64,000 bases of DNA from Oreohelix idahoensis (GCA_024509875.1 JAMPIV010016242.1:62001-126000); one strand, 5' to 3'. Positions 33,065 through 45,342 are shown, counted from the first letter of the stretch. Numbers and translations are program-made. The notes: a model not told the origin generated them from the sequence alone.

Positions 33065-35314
33065 GATAGTAAAGCCTACAGCAGCATACACGCGTTTCAA
33101 AAAAACAATACAACGTGTACTGTATTTCTTAGAAAACCTTGAGATAGACACACTGCGTAATGACCCGGATTAATATTCCATTAATTTCATTTTATACACT
33201 GCGTAACTAAAAGACAGACGGCCTTAGAAGAGAGAGAGAGAGAAAAGGAGGAACGCATTCAATACTAACACGCCGTCTCGCGATATACAATTAATGCCAC
33301 CCCCAAGCGAAAGGCATGAAACACTAACTTTTTTTTTCTCAAATAAACAGTGACAAAAAACACTACCAATACACGGTTAGGTTTTAAAAAACATGTTTAA
33401 TGCTTATTAGGAAACATGACATTCTACTGTTTTACGTCTGAAATCCTGACAGTACAGAAGACACCCCATAGTTTGGAAGTGAGGAGGTGGTAACAGCACG
33501 ACTATCCTAGAAGAAAATACATATTTTGAACGCAGCCACTTAGCTGCAGTAAAACTTATATATTTGGGTGCCTTAGGACTTGCTGACAAAGAATATGTTA
33601 GGTGTTAAGCAATTAGTCTAGGAATTAACAAATTATAGCCAAAATAAAATAGTGAGGGTGTCTGACAGCACCAGATCATAATTGCTCAGTGGCATGTTTT
33701 AAAACCACTATTTTACAGGAAATAGGCCAACAAGTTAAATCCGATTTGATTGGCTAGAAGAATATGTAAGCCTAAACATGATTAGTCGATTGCAAATACT
33801 ATTTTTGGTTGTTACGGGAAACGGTAGGAAGGGTACTTTTTTCAAATACTTTTGTAAACATGGTCTTATTGGCTAGACCATTTAATATAGTCAATTAGGA
33901 GCGTCTGTTCAGTGCCACATTTTGAAAATAAACTTACTGAGAAGCTAGTGCGTTGAGATCCAGCTCATATTTTTCTAATGAAAGCCTGGGACAGAGGCAG
34001 ATCGGAATTGTGCCATAATTCATCGCCAGTCAACGTATTTGTTTAATATTTCATGAATTGTGGTAAGCTTGACATATTTGATATCTTTTAGATGAAAAAT
34101 TGAATGTGAATTGATAAATTATGTCTGTCTGTGTGTAGTTCAGTAGCAACCATGAGGAAAAGCCTAGATATTGCTCCACCAGGAACAAAACGTGTCGGAG
34201 AGGAGTATAACTGCATAGGCCTATATGGGATTGCCAAATAGTACTATGACACCTATCTTATTGAATATAAGGAAATAATGCTGAAATTGCAGAGGCGTTG
34301 TAACCATTAGGGAGAGGAATACTGGTGAATGTGTTACATGAGAAGCTAACAGTTGGCCTACTGCGCTGAACTCGGTGTTTGTTATGTATTGTGCTTCAGT
34401 GTGGAAATAGATTATAAATTAGTTCTGAAGGGAGGTACAACCTTCTTGTTTCAGGGACCGAGGTCCTAACGTATTGAAGCAGCACCTGGTCTGAGTTTTG
34501 CTGAATCCAGAATCTGGTAGCATACTCCTGGGTCAATATATCGACCAGTGTGGTTTCTCAAGAACACGGTGAAGCAAGCGAGCAGTGGAGACTGTTTCCT
34601 GCCGCTCACACAGAAGTTAAGAGTGTGTGGCCAGAGCAGCTCAATCTTGTGTATAACCCCCCTCTAACAGTGACTTTACCTTAATTCAAGAGGGACATTT
34701 ATTTGTTTCAAATCAAAAGAAACTGTGAACCTTACCAATATTATTTCCACCAGAAACAAACACTTGAAGTCATGATGACAAACAACAACTTAGCTTGACA
34801 AGCCAGTATTACCTCATAGTACCACCGCACAACTTACACACATATTGCAATAATAATATATGTCAATACAAAGATCCTATCTATAAATTGTGTACATACA
34901 ACTTATGATTACATTTGAGTGTGATTCCTGGTTCACTTTGTAGTTGAATCAGGATATCTATTATTGACAGGAATTAATACATATTTTTAAAAGTTACCCT
35001 TGACTTATTAAGATAGTCTTATAGAGTGTTATATGTATGTGAGTGTCACAGTGTTGTAAAGTATTGTGGATTAAATTAAATTGTTTATCTGTCCGTTGGT
35101 TGTTGTGAACATACACTTCATCACTTTCATAACCCTAGACATTCAACGTAGTCATCACAATATTCCAGAATAATTTTGACTGAGGTATAAATGTGGTAGC
35201 AAAGTAAGGTCATCTGTAATACACCACCCTTATTAGATACAGATACCTTCACAGCTGATCTCAGTCAGTACACTAAGTCCCCTATAAATATTTATATCAT
35301 CCCACTTTACCACA
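33065..35314 (+). repeat. Element B 3' LTR, right piece
   Basis: Resumes with the duplicated GATAG (33065-33069), then TAAAGCCTACAGC..., and runs to ACCACA at 35314, parallel to the rest of the 5' LTR. GCAAC follows. Confidence 0.95.
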
Positions 35315-35315
35315 G

Positions 35316-35940
35316 CAACATAGGTAGAGTTGGAGGGACAGACAAGGAAATCCAAGTAAGAACACAAAAATGCTAGATTTCATTGCATTGGAGATCAAAA
35401 GTCTAGCACACAAATCAGAATCTTCAATTAAGATGTCCAGCCAGTCCTATTGTATGGCTCTGAAACATGGAGAACAACTTAAAAACAAAAAAAAACAACA
35501 AGAACCAAAAAGCTACAGACTTTCATAAAAGCGTGCTTGCGTAGAATAGGATTAAAGTGGAATGACAAGATCACTAATGTGGAGCTGATGACAAGAACCA
35601 GACAAGTGCCAGTGGAACAAGAGATGACAAGAACCAGACAAGTGCCAGTGGAACAAGAGATGACAAGAACCAGACAAGTGTCAGTGGAACAAGAGATGAC
35701 AAGAACCAGACAAGTGCCAGTGGAACAAGAGATGACAAGAACCAGACAAGTGCCAGTGGAACAAGAGATGACAAGAACCAGACAAGTGCCAGTGGAACAA
35801 GAGATGACACGAACCAGACAAGTGCCAGTGGAACAAGAGATGACAAGAACCAGACAAGTGCCAGTGGAACAAGACATAAGAAGAAGAAGCAGAGAAGGAT
35901 AGGACACACACTGAGAAAACCTGTTGGTATTATTACAAGG
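35316..35940 (+). pseudogene. LINE C-terminal fragment with an internal minisatellite
   Basis: Damaged 3' end of a LINE polyprotein. Across shifting frames one can read a block with 'ALKHGEQ' (from a YGSETW-like motif), 'ACLRRIGLKWNDKITNVEL', 'PVEQ', and 'RIGHTLRKPVG' near 35900-35930. This is a common C-terminal pattern of non-LTR elements in invertebrates. The part between NVEL and the end is expanded into eight 36-bp units (35588-35875). There is no catalytic domain in the fragment. Confidence 0.65.
35588..35875 (+). repeat. 36-bp minisatellite, eight units, in frame
   Basis: Eight near-identical units encoding MTRTRQVPVEQE (one with S for P, the last with D for E). The seed is a normal LINE motif (T..Q.PVEQ). 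Confidence 0.95.
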
Positions 35941-37500
35941 CTGTTACGCACAGATTCTTTCGTAGGCAATATATATATATATAGAAAAATATCTACCTGT
36001 CTGGTGGAACACTTCATTTGATAGTCAAAGATACATAACTCTTGATTAAGTTGATGTTACATTTTATTATGTTTGTTACCTTCTCTTGGGTCTTAACCTG
36101 GCGGATGAATATTAGATTTACGTCGGGTTGTTTCCTTGTTTGGACAGATAAGATCGGTCTTTCTTGGAATGTTTATAACCTGAGTTGATGTTTATTCCCT
36201 GACCATTTAAGGCGATTTGGTCTTGTATCTTTGTTGGGTTGTGTCCAACATCGGCCCATCTTGAGTTGAACTCTGGGGTCAAGCGCTTCTGCGCATGTGT
36301 CGAATTTAGGTCGTTGAGAGAGACTTCCGTGATGATGGAATCCTGAGTTGCTGTGCGGACAGAGAGGTCCGAAGTTTTGTCTCTGTGGTTAATTCTGGGG
36401 AATGAGATATTCTCTCTGTATGACTATCATGTCAGTGATTCTCCCCAATGTTCATTCTTTACGCCAAGGGATGGCGTGTGCTATTTGCTAGTGTGATTTT
36501 TCTAGGACAATTAGGTAAAAAAAACATTTACTGAACTTTTTCCTATGCCTAGATGTGCAGACGTGCTATCGTCTGCCCATATGAGTGATTGACTATGTTA
36601 AGACGACATTTTTCCTAGCAGCACTATGTGTTTGATGTACGCAGCACCAATTATAGGATATTCAGAGTCCAATATATTTATATCATGAACAGAGCCCTTT
36701 ACTTGTGCTCCATTATACATCTTCGCTGGTGAGTGAAGCTCATCGACGATAGGACTATTTTGGATCCCGCCTTTGTCTAGCGGAATATTGATCAGAGAAC
36801 AGGGATGCCTTACTATCTGATTATGATACAGAGACCTGTCTACTATTAAAATCCACTACTGGTGGTTTAAGATTGTCGTCATATAAGCCTGCTAATTGCA
36901 GCCGGTAATTCTTCAACAGAAGAGGTTCTGTCAGGGAACCATTGTTTATGTATATCTATATTTGGAAGCATTAACTAACGCGATCAGTCAGTTAGGCCTG
37001 AGATTAAATGCAACTAGAACCCTGAGTGACTGTCTACTAACGTTCTGTTGTATCCACATTCAATACGAATGCATATTTGATGTCGTAGACCATTGTCAAG
37101 CATGAAATGTTTTGCCAACCTGTTCAAGTGACTGTATCTGTGATGTTAGAGTGCGTCCATTATTAAATGTATGAAACGTCATCAGTAGTCTACACTTTAT
37201 TGACTTCCAGCTATGATTGAGTGAGTGACCTGTCAACTTAACAGAACTGTACACCCATTCGCGTAAATTACATCTACACTCTCACTCTATGTCAACACTG
37301 TCCCTTGTCAGCGCCTCAACACTTGACGAACAAGGTGACCTAAATACCAAACACTGTGTCGGAACAAGTTGACCATTCTACTGTGTGCCCAGCTCTAACA
37401 GTGGCATACAAGTAACATTGGGATTGACACACAACACCACAATACATTCATTCTACATCAAGAGAACATTCATCTATGTGTCCAGTATAACCTTATCCAT
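35941..37500. other. Unassigned
   Basis: No gene, terminal repeat or tail recognised. A (TA)n run lies near 35970-35982. Confidence 0.4.
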
Positions 37501-37728
37501 GTGGAGGCTAAAAACAGCCCTTATCAAAGGCAGTTCATGTTCTGGAATCCACATGATAAGAGAGGTATTTGTGTCACAACAGTGAACAGACCGGAGGACA
37601 CCAGGAGAAGAGAACTGGAGAAAGACATGAAGGGGGCGACGAAGATATGGCAAGACTTGGAAATGATGGCACGGGAAAGGATGACTTTGAATAAATTTGC
37701 TGACGGCCTTTGCTTCTGGGGGAGCTGA
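37501..37728 (+). pseudogene. Probable LINE tail fragment
   Basis: 75-residue frame with RRRELEKDMKGATKIWQDLEMMARERM, resembling the last domain of LINE polyproteins (pattern RR..E.E....G..W..LE..A.DR). No other domain is present. It could be chance, but the spacing of Trp, Leu-Glu and Arg fits well. Confidence 0.45.
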
Positions 37729-37868
37729 AGAACGTTGATGGTGAGCTCTCTAGTTCTCATACTCCTTTTAACACTCTGACATGCTTTCTCATTTTATAAC
37801 CTCCCTTGTTGAACAGTTTATAATTGATTCATGTATTTTTTTAAACATCCTGGTATTTAAAGTCTTTT

Positions 37869-37979
37869 GCTATGCTAGATCCAGGTTGGATTCGCAGCTG
37901 TGCTAGATTCTGGTTGGATTTGCAGCTATGCTAGATCCAGGTTGGATTCGCAGCTATGCTAGATCCAGGTTGGATTCAC
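37869..37979. repeat. 28-bp minisatellite, about four units
   Basis: Units of GCTATGCTAGATCCAGGTTG plus GATTCGCA, with two variant units. Confidence 0.9.
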
Positions 37980-38329
37980 AATCTAATTTTTGCCAGGGTA
38001 GTCTAGATTGAGGGAAGGGATAACTGTCTATGTTTAAGATGTTTACTCTGATAATTTACGGAACTGAGGCAGGGGCGGATTTACGGGTAGGACGTTCAAA
38101 GTAAGTTCCGTGAAGTTCGCTGGGGCGCCTAAGGAAACTAGAAATAATAGTGCTTCTGCTCCCTCAAGCATGTCGTAAGAGACGACTAATATGAGGTGGA
38201 ACGGGCAAGAAACCTCATCAAGTAAAACAAGATCCTACAAAAATCACCATAATAAGAGTACACGCATGCTTAACTATGTGGTAATGTGTTTACTATGATG
38301 ATGATGATGATGATGAAGATGGTGACAAG

Positions 38330-38704
38330 ATGGATCGTTTGCTTCTAGTGATAGTGATGATAATGACAATAACATCACCAATTAAAGGACAAGCCAAAAG
38401 TTTATATTCACAAATAGATTTGACCTACCTTATACGAGTATTCGTTAAATTCCCAGATGGAGTTCACGAAATCCCGGAAGTAGAAAAAGACGAGGGCGGA
38501 AGTAAGCACCATGGCGGCAGATTTCTATTTTTCGTTCTCCAGTCTTTCTTTTTTTGTTGTTGTTGTAAACTAACAGTCCCAAAATTTTATAAATCAATAA
38601 ACTCTCTACTGTTTTGGTCTGTCTTCCTTGTTTTCACTCTGACGTACTTCACCTTGTCAGGGAGCAAATGTCTCAAACAGCTCCACATCAAGTCACGAAA
38701 GTGA
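38330..38704 (+). other. Open frame of 124 residues with signal-peptide-like start; doubtful
   Basis: Starts MDRLLLVIVMIMTITSPIKG, which looks like a signal peptide with possible cleavage after KGQA. A second hydrophobic block (FLFFVLQSFFFCCCC) comes from a T-rich stretch. No family recognised, and no splice context or paralogue in the window. The ATG follows a (GAT)n repeat. Probably chance. Confidence 0.15.
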
Positions 38705-39162
38705 ACAAGAACTCATACTTAGAAAGGCCATTGTGTGCTTCGCAGGCTATCCTCTTTTAAGATTTACAGCCAGAACAGAATTGTTTTGTAATAAACAAGC
38801 TAAACTGGCACAGTGTTAGTTGGGTCCACTGAGTTGAGATATGAACTGTTCAAAATACGTCCACAGTTTATGATAGCCAGGTTCACGAAAGACGTCTTTG
38901 CCAAATGTAAATATGAAATTTACATGAAGCGGTCAGTCTTATCCTTCCTGTTTTCGAAAATTTGGTCTGAAAAAGAAATATAAAAACATTTAGAGTAATG
39001 AATACATAATAAAGTGACAGAAATAGTGCAATAAATAACCGATAATAACAAATAACTGCGATTTGGATGTGCTAGTAGTTCTGAATGCTCACACATACGT
39101 TTTTATTAAGGCAATTAGTATATACGGGATTCTTCCAATTTGCAACTTTGTCGTTTTTTTAT

Positions 39163-39230
39163 GCTGTGTCATAATGTCTGTAGTATATATGGTTTTTTCT
39201 GCTGTGTCATAATGTCTGTAGTATATATGG
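39163..39230. repeat. 38-bp direct duplication
   Basis: GCTGTGTCATAATGTCTGTAG at 39163 and 39201, each followed by TATATATGG. Confidence 0.85.
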
Positions 39231-39839
39231 GTGCCCCTTTCCATGCTTTTTAATACATCTCTCGTTAGACTTTTGTGGGTCATTTTCATCTTTGAATTCC
39301 ACATGGAATGTCCGTCGCTAAATGCCCTTTTGTCTATCTTTCTGCCTACGTCCTTTTGATGATCAGTTCATTGCTAGTGTTGCCCATCTGAGATGCTCAA
39401 GTCATTGCTAGTCTTGCCCATCTATCCTATCTTGCGTAGTACGTGAACGATACACTTTCATATTCTTCATTTACATCTCACGGTTCATCATCATCATTTC
39501 CTTTTTTACTCATTATGGATATCAAAGCCACAACAACAGCAGCTCAAACCCCCCCCCCCCCCCCCCTTCCCCCCACCTTTTTCACGAAGCCAGAAAAAAG
39601 CATCCATATGCTGCAGTAGTAATGGTTTCTTTAGCAATTTATATTACATAAAGATGTCGCCAGCCTTACTAAGAACATCATATTAGCCGCCTGTTACGAC
39701 ATGCATGAGAGAGCAGTAGTTATATTATTCACATATCTCACCAGAGACCCCCGGGTAGCTACGTAGGCCTCGGGATACACGTTCTTTACTCCTCTCTGTT
39801 CTTTGAAGTTATGTATTTCTAGCCACCTATGTTCCATCT

Positions 39840-40275
39840 TGACTTATGGACGCAAGTCATTGGCTACGACACCAACTCACAAATGTCAGCTCCAAACCTC
39901 AGAAATGAGAAATATGAGCAAGGTGGTTGAAGTAACAAGAAGAGGCATATTCCGCAACTAGATGATACGTTATGGCCGCAAATCCCAGCCCCTGTAGACC
40001 CGAGTGGAATAGTCCCAATGCGATAGTTTGGCCATATCTGCAGAATGGGAGAAGATCGGCTACCATGATAAATATAGGAAACCAAGAGTCAGGGATCCAG
40101 ACCTCCAGGACGACCCAGAGTTCGCTGAGGGGACAATATTAGACAATCTCTGAAGGACCGAGGACTAGATTGGAACCAGGCCAGAAGAAAGACAGCCGAT
40201 AGGATAATATGGCGCTCTCTCTGATAAAATCTCTACACCCCAGGGTAGGAGATGGAACGACTAAGTAAGTAAGTG
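39840..40275 (+). pseudogene. LINE 3' end, second family, with (TAAG)n tail
   Basis: Frameshifted C-terminal LINE sequence: 'ILTYG', 'LQTSEMRN', a 'VTRRG' block, a block with 'PRVRDPDLQDDPEFA', then 'DNL..RTED' and 'LHPRVGDGTTK'. It ends in TAAGTAAGTAAG. The order matches the end of CR1/RTE-like LINE polyproteins. 5'-truncated, with several stops. Confidence 0.65.
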
Positions 40276-40889
40276 TTTCTAACCCTGTCTTGTCGAGTTA
40301 ATTCTAAACTTGACCTTCATTTATATCTTATAATCATTAGAGACTGCTTTTTGTTTTCATACATATAATGTTATCGTCTGCTACATACAAGAAACTAGTT
40401 CTAACGTTATTAGTCTTGTTGTAAATTAACCCTAAAATACATAACGAGATCCGCGTGTCTGTCATAGTTTTTGTTTTCATTGCATACACGGTTTGCTATC
40501 ACAGGTCACGTGCAGTGTGTGTCGTGTGTATACCAGTATAATTCATTTAAGCATCGCGTGCCATACCCACGTCAAGTGTCCCGGTTTCTTTCCCTTTTTT
40601 GGGTTAGAGTTTAACATAGATTTCGATAATACCTTTAAAAAAAAAAAAAGGCTTTGGATTAACAATCCGAACCATAAGATTACTGCATTCCCGAGGAAAG
40701 CGTTTTTGCAAGTAAGATAAAGGTCACATGTTATGGTACGAGGCGGTAGGCGTGCTATAAAAGAACCCATTAAACTGGTTCACTCAAGTTTACTGTTTGC
40801 AGACGACACAAGGAAGTTATGCCACGTAAGGAAGTTTCAAGGTGACACCAAAAAAATAATATATATATATATATATATGTGTGTGTACT
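40276..40889. other. Unassigned; (TA)n(TG)n at its end
   Basis: No gene seen. A (TA)n run turning into (TG)n lies at about 40858-40886. Confidence 0.4.
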
Positions 40890-41580
40890 TCATCTTTAAG
40901 TACCGTACCTGGAGGCGATCAGGTCTCACCACAACTTCCGGTCTCAAGTACTATTTGCCAATTCTGTTGATGACTTCTGTCCATGCCATGATGTCCAAAT
41001 GTCCAGTTCCTTCTCTCATTGTTATCCTCTATATCTTTATCTTTCCTATTGTCTCGATATATGCCACTTTTATCTTCTCATAACACGACATTAGAAAGTG
41101 GATTGATTCCTTTTAACACGAGAAATAAGCTTCCTTTACGTATTAGCCACTTTCACGACATCCTCATTACTCTTTTTGGCTGTCCATTGTATTTTTAACT
41201 CTTTGACTCCGCAATTATTTTCCACCCTGTGCCGTAATTTTAATTCGCGATAGACTAAAAACAACGCTCAGAGAGTTGTTTTGGCACGGGTGTCAAATCT
41301 GCCCAACGCTCTGAGCGTTGTTCCGGAGTCAACGAGTTAACATTCTTCTGTAAAACCACATCTCTGTGGTCTTTAGTGCCTTCCCTACTTGTTTACTAAT
41401 TGTCCATGACTCACTCCCGTACGTCAGGATTGGTTCTATATAACACTGAAGAACTCTCTTTCTTACTTCCATTGACAAAGAATTGATGCATACAAAACTT
41501 GAAATTTTATAGAATGCTGTTTTTGCCTGGGATAATCTACTCCTCACGTTATTAACGTACCTAGATACTTCTTGAATCTA
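40890..41580 (-). pseudogene. LINE C-terminal fragment (minus), split by a MITE
   Basis: Minus-strand frame at 41329-41547 reads RLSQAKTAFYKISSFV..., VRKRVLQCYIEPILTYGSESW and WFYRRML, the standard C-terminal LINE block. The frame is cut by the MITE at 41195-41340; on the other side the LINE reading resumes at once with 'KIQWTAKKSNEDVVK' and continues to about 40890 with a few stops. Dropping one TTAA and the MITE keeps the frame, which shows a clean insertion. Confidence 0.75.
41195..41340. mobile_element. piggyBac-like TTAA MITE (138 bp between TTAA sites)
   Basis: TTAA at 41195-41198 and 41337-41340. The terminal inverted repeats are CTCTTTGACTCCGCAA and CTCGTTGACTCCGGAA. A second inverted pair lies inside: AACAACGCTCAGAG at about 41262-41275 and CTCTGAGCGTTGTT at about 41310-41323. 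No coding capacity. Confidence 0.8.
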
Positions 41581-41734
41581 TTGACCTGTATTAAAACCGT
41601 TTCATTTACTTTACAATATGTGCATCTAGATCTTGATTACATTTGCTAAAATTTTCAGATGGCAATCTGACTATACTTGATGAAACAGTGGCCGACATTA
41701 ATTGGTTTACATCCATGTACAATTTGTCTCAGTG

Positions 41735-41934
41735 TCCAATGGGCAGAGTTGTTAGACCGCTTGCCTCTAGCGACATATTTCAAAGGTTCCATGTTTGAAA
41801 CCTGGTAGGATTACAATCCAGTCTACCCAGCTGTAAATGCGTACCTGAATATGCTCTTGAGTTAGGGTACGCAAAAGCAGCGAGGAACAAAACTGGTCAC
41901 TTACTTCTTAAAGCTAAAACCTAGTGTCGCGAGA
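41735..41934 (+). mobile_element. tRNA-derived SINE, copy 2, left part
   Basis: Head with A-box-like GTTGTTAGACCGCTTG and B-box-like GGTTCCATGTTTGAAAC, body TACCCAGCTGTAAATG, AAAAGCAGCGAGGAA, ACTGGTCAC. It is interrupted at CCTAG by the solo LTR and continues at 43505 with TATAGTGAAATCT, in register with copy 1 (CCTAGTATAGTGAGGTCT). Confidence 0.75.
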
Positions 41935-43499
41935 GGTTCAGATGTTATTTAAATAAAGAATTTCCTGGACAGAAAGGTGTATCAAATGATACCAGGATAG
42001 AAATAGATAAGAGACTGGTCTTATAAGAAATACCCCCTTCTCTGAAAAGAGCAATGGTGTATTGACATCAATAGTGGGGTCAAGCTATGTAAACCTTCAA
42101 GTATGATGATAGTGTTGGGTACTGAAGATCTGTCTGTTACCTCTCTAGATCCCACATTGATTAATGAATATACTTTTGTTTTAATGGCTAGTTATCTAGG
42201 GGAAAATTTGAATTATTTATATGTAATAAATCGCAATACAGAACATTAACCCAATAAGAATTATTAAGCAAGACTGACTGAAATTATTTACAATTTATTT
42301 GTCCTCTACCGCTTTATTTTTTCGGTCAGGAATTCTAAAAGAAATCAAATGGTATTTACATCATTAAATAAATACGATGGAATGTACTTTTCCATAATAA
42401 ATAATATGGTAAAGGTAACGAGATAATGTCAATTACTTTCTTTCCTAATACTATAATCACTGTCCCTGGACTGTAGAATTCACTTTATTGAACAAATGTC
42501 CTACATATATCATCCTTAAATGTTTTCTTTATTAGGTGTGGTTTTTATAACTTTATTTTTCGCTGGATTTGCTGTACAGTGGAACTAGATTCCACCTATC
42601 TTCTTAGATGATGATGATCTGCATCCAACAGGCCAGGATTACACAAACTGCAACTCCAGGCTGGGAACGTGGTATGGCTCTAGGTATATAAAGAGCTGTA
42701 GGCACCAACAGACTTCCTCTACAGTGGATGTTTCGTACTTAGTAATATCGAGACAGAACCATCGGGCAATAATACACAAGCTGAGACAGGCTTTCAAAGG
42801 GAACTTTAGGTCTGCTCCTAGATCACAGCGGCAAAAGCCCTGCAGTAACAGTTTGCGCTCGATTCATTCAGCTTGGTATATTTAAATTTTGTGGCGGACT
42901 CCTCTAAGTCCCAGTTCTATATATAGCGCCGTGTCCGCCCAATCGGAAGCACGGTCCAAATGTGTGTTTAAGAATCAAAACCTAAACGTTTTTCAGCTTG
43001 TTCGTATAATGTGATTACGTTTAAATATTCTATATCTAACTTATTACTGGGCCGTTTTTAATTATTTAAAGTGATATTTAAACTGCTAATTTATCTCTAT
43101 CTTTCCATATCTTTGTTGTTTAGTTATTACATGGAATTTAAATCTATGCAGTCTTTAATTAGCTAAATCGGGAACTAATCTGATGTAGAAATATCACTAA
43201 AACCAATTTTTCTCTTTAAAGGAATTACTATTATGAGGCCGTCTTTGTACCTACTTATTAAGTAATATCCCAGATGTTATAATAGTTATGTATTTCCTTT
43301 TATATATCGTTATTCTTTAAGAAATAAAATAACTCCTTCCTATCAAATACACAGAATAGGCCCTTTCTGTCAAACATAAAAAAGTTTCTTTATACATACT
43401 AGAAAAGGAGCGTCCTGATTGGCTATTCTATCGGTCCATTTATCCTATAGTGAGCGCAGTAAATATGACCGTGTTGTTAGACAGATTCAAAATACGACA
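41935..43499 (-). mobile_element. Solo LTR related to the element C LTR (1565 bp)
   Basis: Plus strand begins TGTCGCGAGAGGTT and ends AATACGACA. It is flanked by the perfect 5-bp duplication CCTAG (41930-41934 and 43500-43504). Its first 250 bp align with the C LTR (TTATTTAAAT, AATACC, TGGTGTATTG, CTAGGGGA). A TATATATAGCG block lies about 575 bp from the right end, as in C (about 551). The internal region was lost by LTR-LTR recombination. Confidence 0.85.
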
Positions 43500-43504
43500 C
43501 CTAG

Positions 43505-43550
43505 TATAGTGAAATCTTTAACATTTCACTCCCCTGCGTCAGTATATGTG
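43505..43550 (+). mobile_element. tRNA-derived SINE, copy 2, right part
   Basis: TATAGTGAAATCTTTAACAT followed by a CTCCCCTGCG block; the same stretch follows CCTAG in copy 1. End approximate. Confidence 0.65.
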
Positions 43551-44513
43551 AACTTTGCCTCTAGATGTGTCCACCTTACCGTTTATAACACGACTAGCAA
43601 TGAGTAACTAAGAGGAAGAACCTGACAGTACCAAAGAAACTTGAAGTGAGACCGAGACGCTGGCGATAGATAGTACATACAGAGTGTCCAGAAAGTCCTT
43701 ATGCCTGAGACAGTGTTCTCTGTTAATTATTTGTTTTATATGTGTGTAATAGTCTAATTTTGTACGTTTTACTGTGGTAGACTAAATGTTCTGGGGTGAA
43801 TAGCAATTGATAGACTTCTTTCTTAAGGGCTATCACTGACCCACGAGATGTTGTAGTTAGTTACGCGAATGTCGTGGTTGAAATTCATGTAAGGTAACGT
43901 TGAATAAAAAGGCAATGTCAACTCTAACAGTGGCAATCGTAATATGCTGGAACTCATGGTTGTTTGACAGATTCACGACTATTTATTTGGACAGTCACAT
44001 CGACAAAATACTACAGCATGTTACTGATGTATGGCATCAGTATATTCGAACATAACAAGGTGGTACATCTTCCAACATTTATCTTCAGATAGCAGAACAG
44101 CTTGCTTTACACAATGTTCTTAATAACGGCTAACCCCTCAAGGGCAGTCAAACATTTCATGATCAGGGGTAGACAATAAATTGCAGAAAAATACTCTCTT
44201 AAAAATTGGCCTCATGGACCATCAAAGTCCGTAACATCGGTATATCCTTGTTGAGACTTTATAATAAACAGTGCATAAACATTCTGACGACTTCGATCTT
44301 GACTGACCTCTAATTTCATCCGTAAGTCCAACGGACGGCAAAATATATATATTTATCTTTAAGATTCTTCAGTGCAATTCGCTCTGGCACGCAATTGACC
44401 GTATGAGGCTAGATCCTATAATATTCAAGAGAATCCATTTTCAAGCCGTCTATAAAAATGGGGCAATGACCTCCCGTTTGACTCTCGATTAGATTCTTCC
44501 TTTAAGGCAAGTT
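43551..44513. other. Unassigned left flank of element D
   Basis: No gene recognised. AGAGTGTCCAGAAAGTCC near 43680 recalls a mariner end, but no partner was found. Confidence 0.35.
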
Positions 44514-45342
44514 TATTGAAGGACGTCCTTTCTTCAACGTTTTAATGTGGGTCAATGATCAGGTTGTCTGAACTCGGTTAGCGTAAATGGTTGACAACCG
44601 TTCAAGTTCCTTATGAACTTCCATTAATGAATGTGTGTAATATTATCTCTTACCACAAAGAGTGCATCGTGCATAAATTAACAAATCATATGTGGCAACA
44701 AGCCAAGTTCAACTTGATTGATTTCTGGTAAGTCCTCGGGTTTTGAGTCCAAACATGGATACAAATTTTATTGACGAAAATATACGAAGACATCATAAGG
44801 AATTAGTTCATGAATAGTACAGTGCATTTTGCATGTTTAATTAAAACATATTACCGTCCGTCTTCCAGTTACTTAAGTGTCGTCAGAACATCCTGGGCTA
44901 TATACTCGCGTTGCCGCAGCGCAGTCAACCGGTAGTGAGACCCAATTAGATGCGAACACAGATCATACATGATCAATAAATCCTTCTCTCCATGGCTATC
45001 CGACAACCATGTAACATTCCATAAAATTCATTATAATAGTAAGGACTGACCCTCTGTCCTCATTTTAAAATATAGAATTCGGCATAATATGAAGCCTAAC
45101 ACTGGAAGGAATAATACACGTCTTCATGGCTTGACGGTCAGAATAAAAAGGGTCAAGTACATTAGTCACCAAGCGTGACCATTCAACGCTACCGCGTCAC
45201 AATAGAACCATGCGATTTGCGTTCACCAAAGACCATGAAGTATAAAAAAAACATTCTACATAAGAAACCCCTTAACCTCTGATGCGTACTCCATACGCGC
45301 TAATACTCCTAGCAGACGACATCTTTAAAATATGTCGTAACA
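44514..45342 (-). repeat. Element D 3' LTR (829 bp)
   Basis: In element orientation it starts TGTTACGACATATTT. The other end reads TATTGAAGG on the plus strand; the copy at 51721 has TGTTGAAGAC. Confidence 0.95.

Larger units (their letters stand above)
18322..35314 (+). mobile_element. Element B: Gmr1-like LTR retrotransposon, decayed, split by element C
   Basis: 5' LTR 18322-20772, gag-pol 20949-25398, 3' LTR 25469-25676 plus 33070-35314 (interrupted by C). The perfect 5-bp target duplication GCAAC is at 18317-18321 and 35315-35319, proving both outer ends. Order: Gag with CCHC, protease, integrase, RT, RNase H. Inactivating changes: a 2-nt loss in gag, a stop between integrase and RT, and Asn in place of the first catalytic Asp of RT. 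The LTRs differ at a few dozen positions by eye, so B is older than C. Confidence 0.95.

Noticed and set aside
35588..35875. Regular 36-bp repeats that might suggest a CRISPR-like array
   Set aside because: Units are directly adjacent with no spacers, and the surroundings are LINE coding sequence in an animal genome.
38060..38145. CAGGGGCGGATTTACGG, resembling a hAT-type terminal repeat
   Set aside because: No matching inverted partner or 8-bp duplication was found nearby.
43676..43700. AGAGTGTCCAGAAAGTCC as a mariner-like end
   Set aside because: No inverted partner, TA duplication or transposase fragment found.
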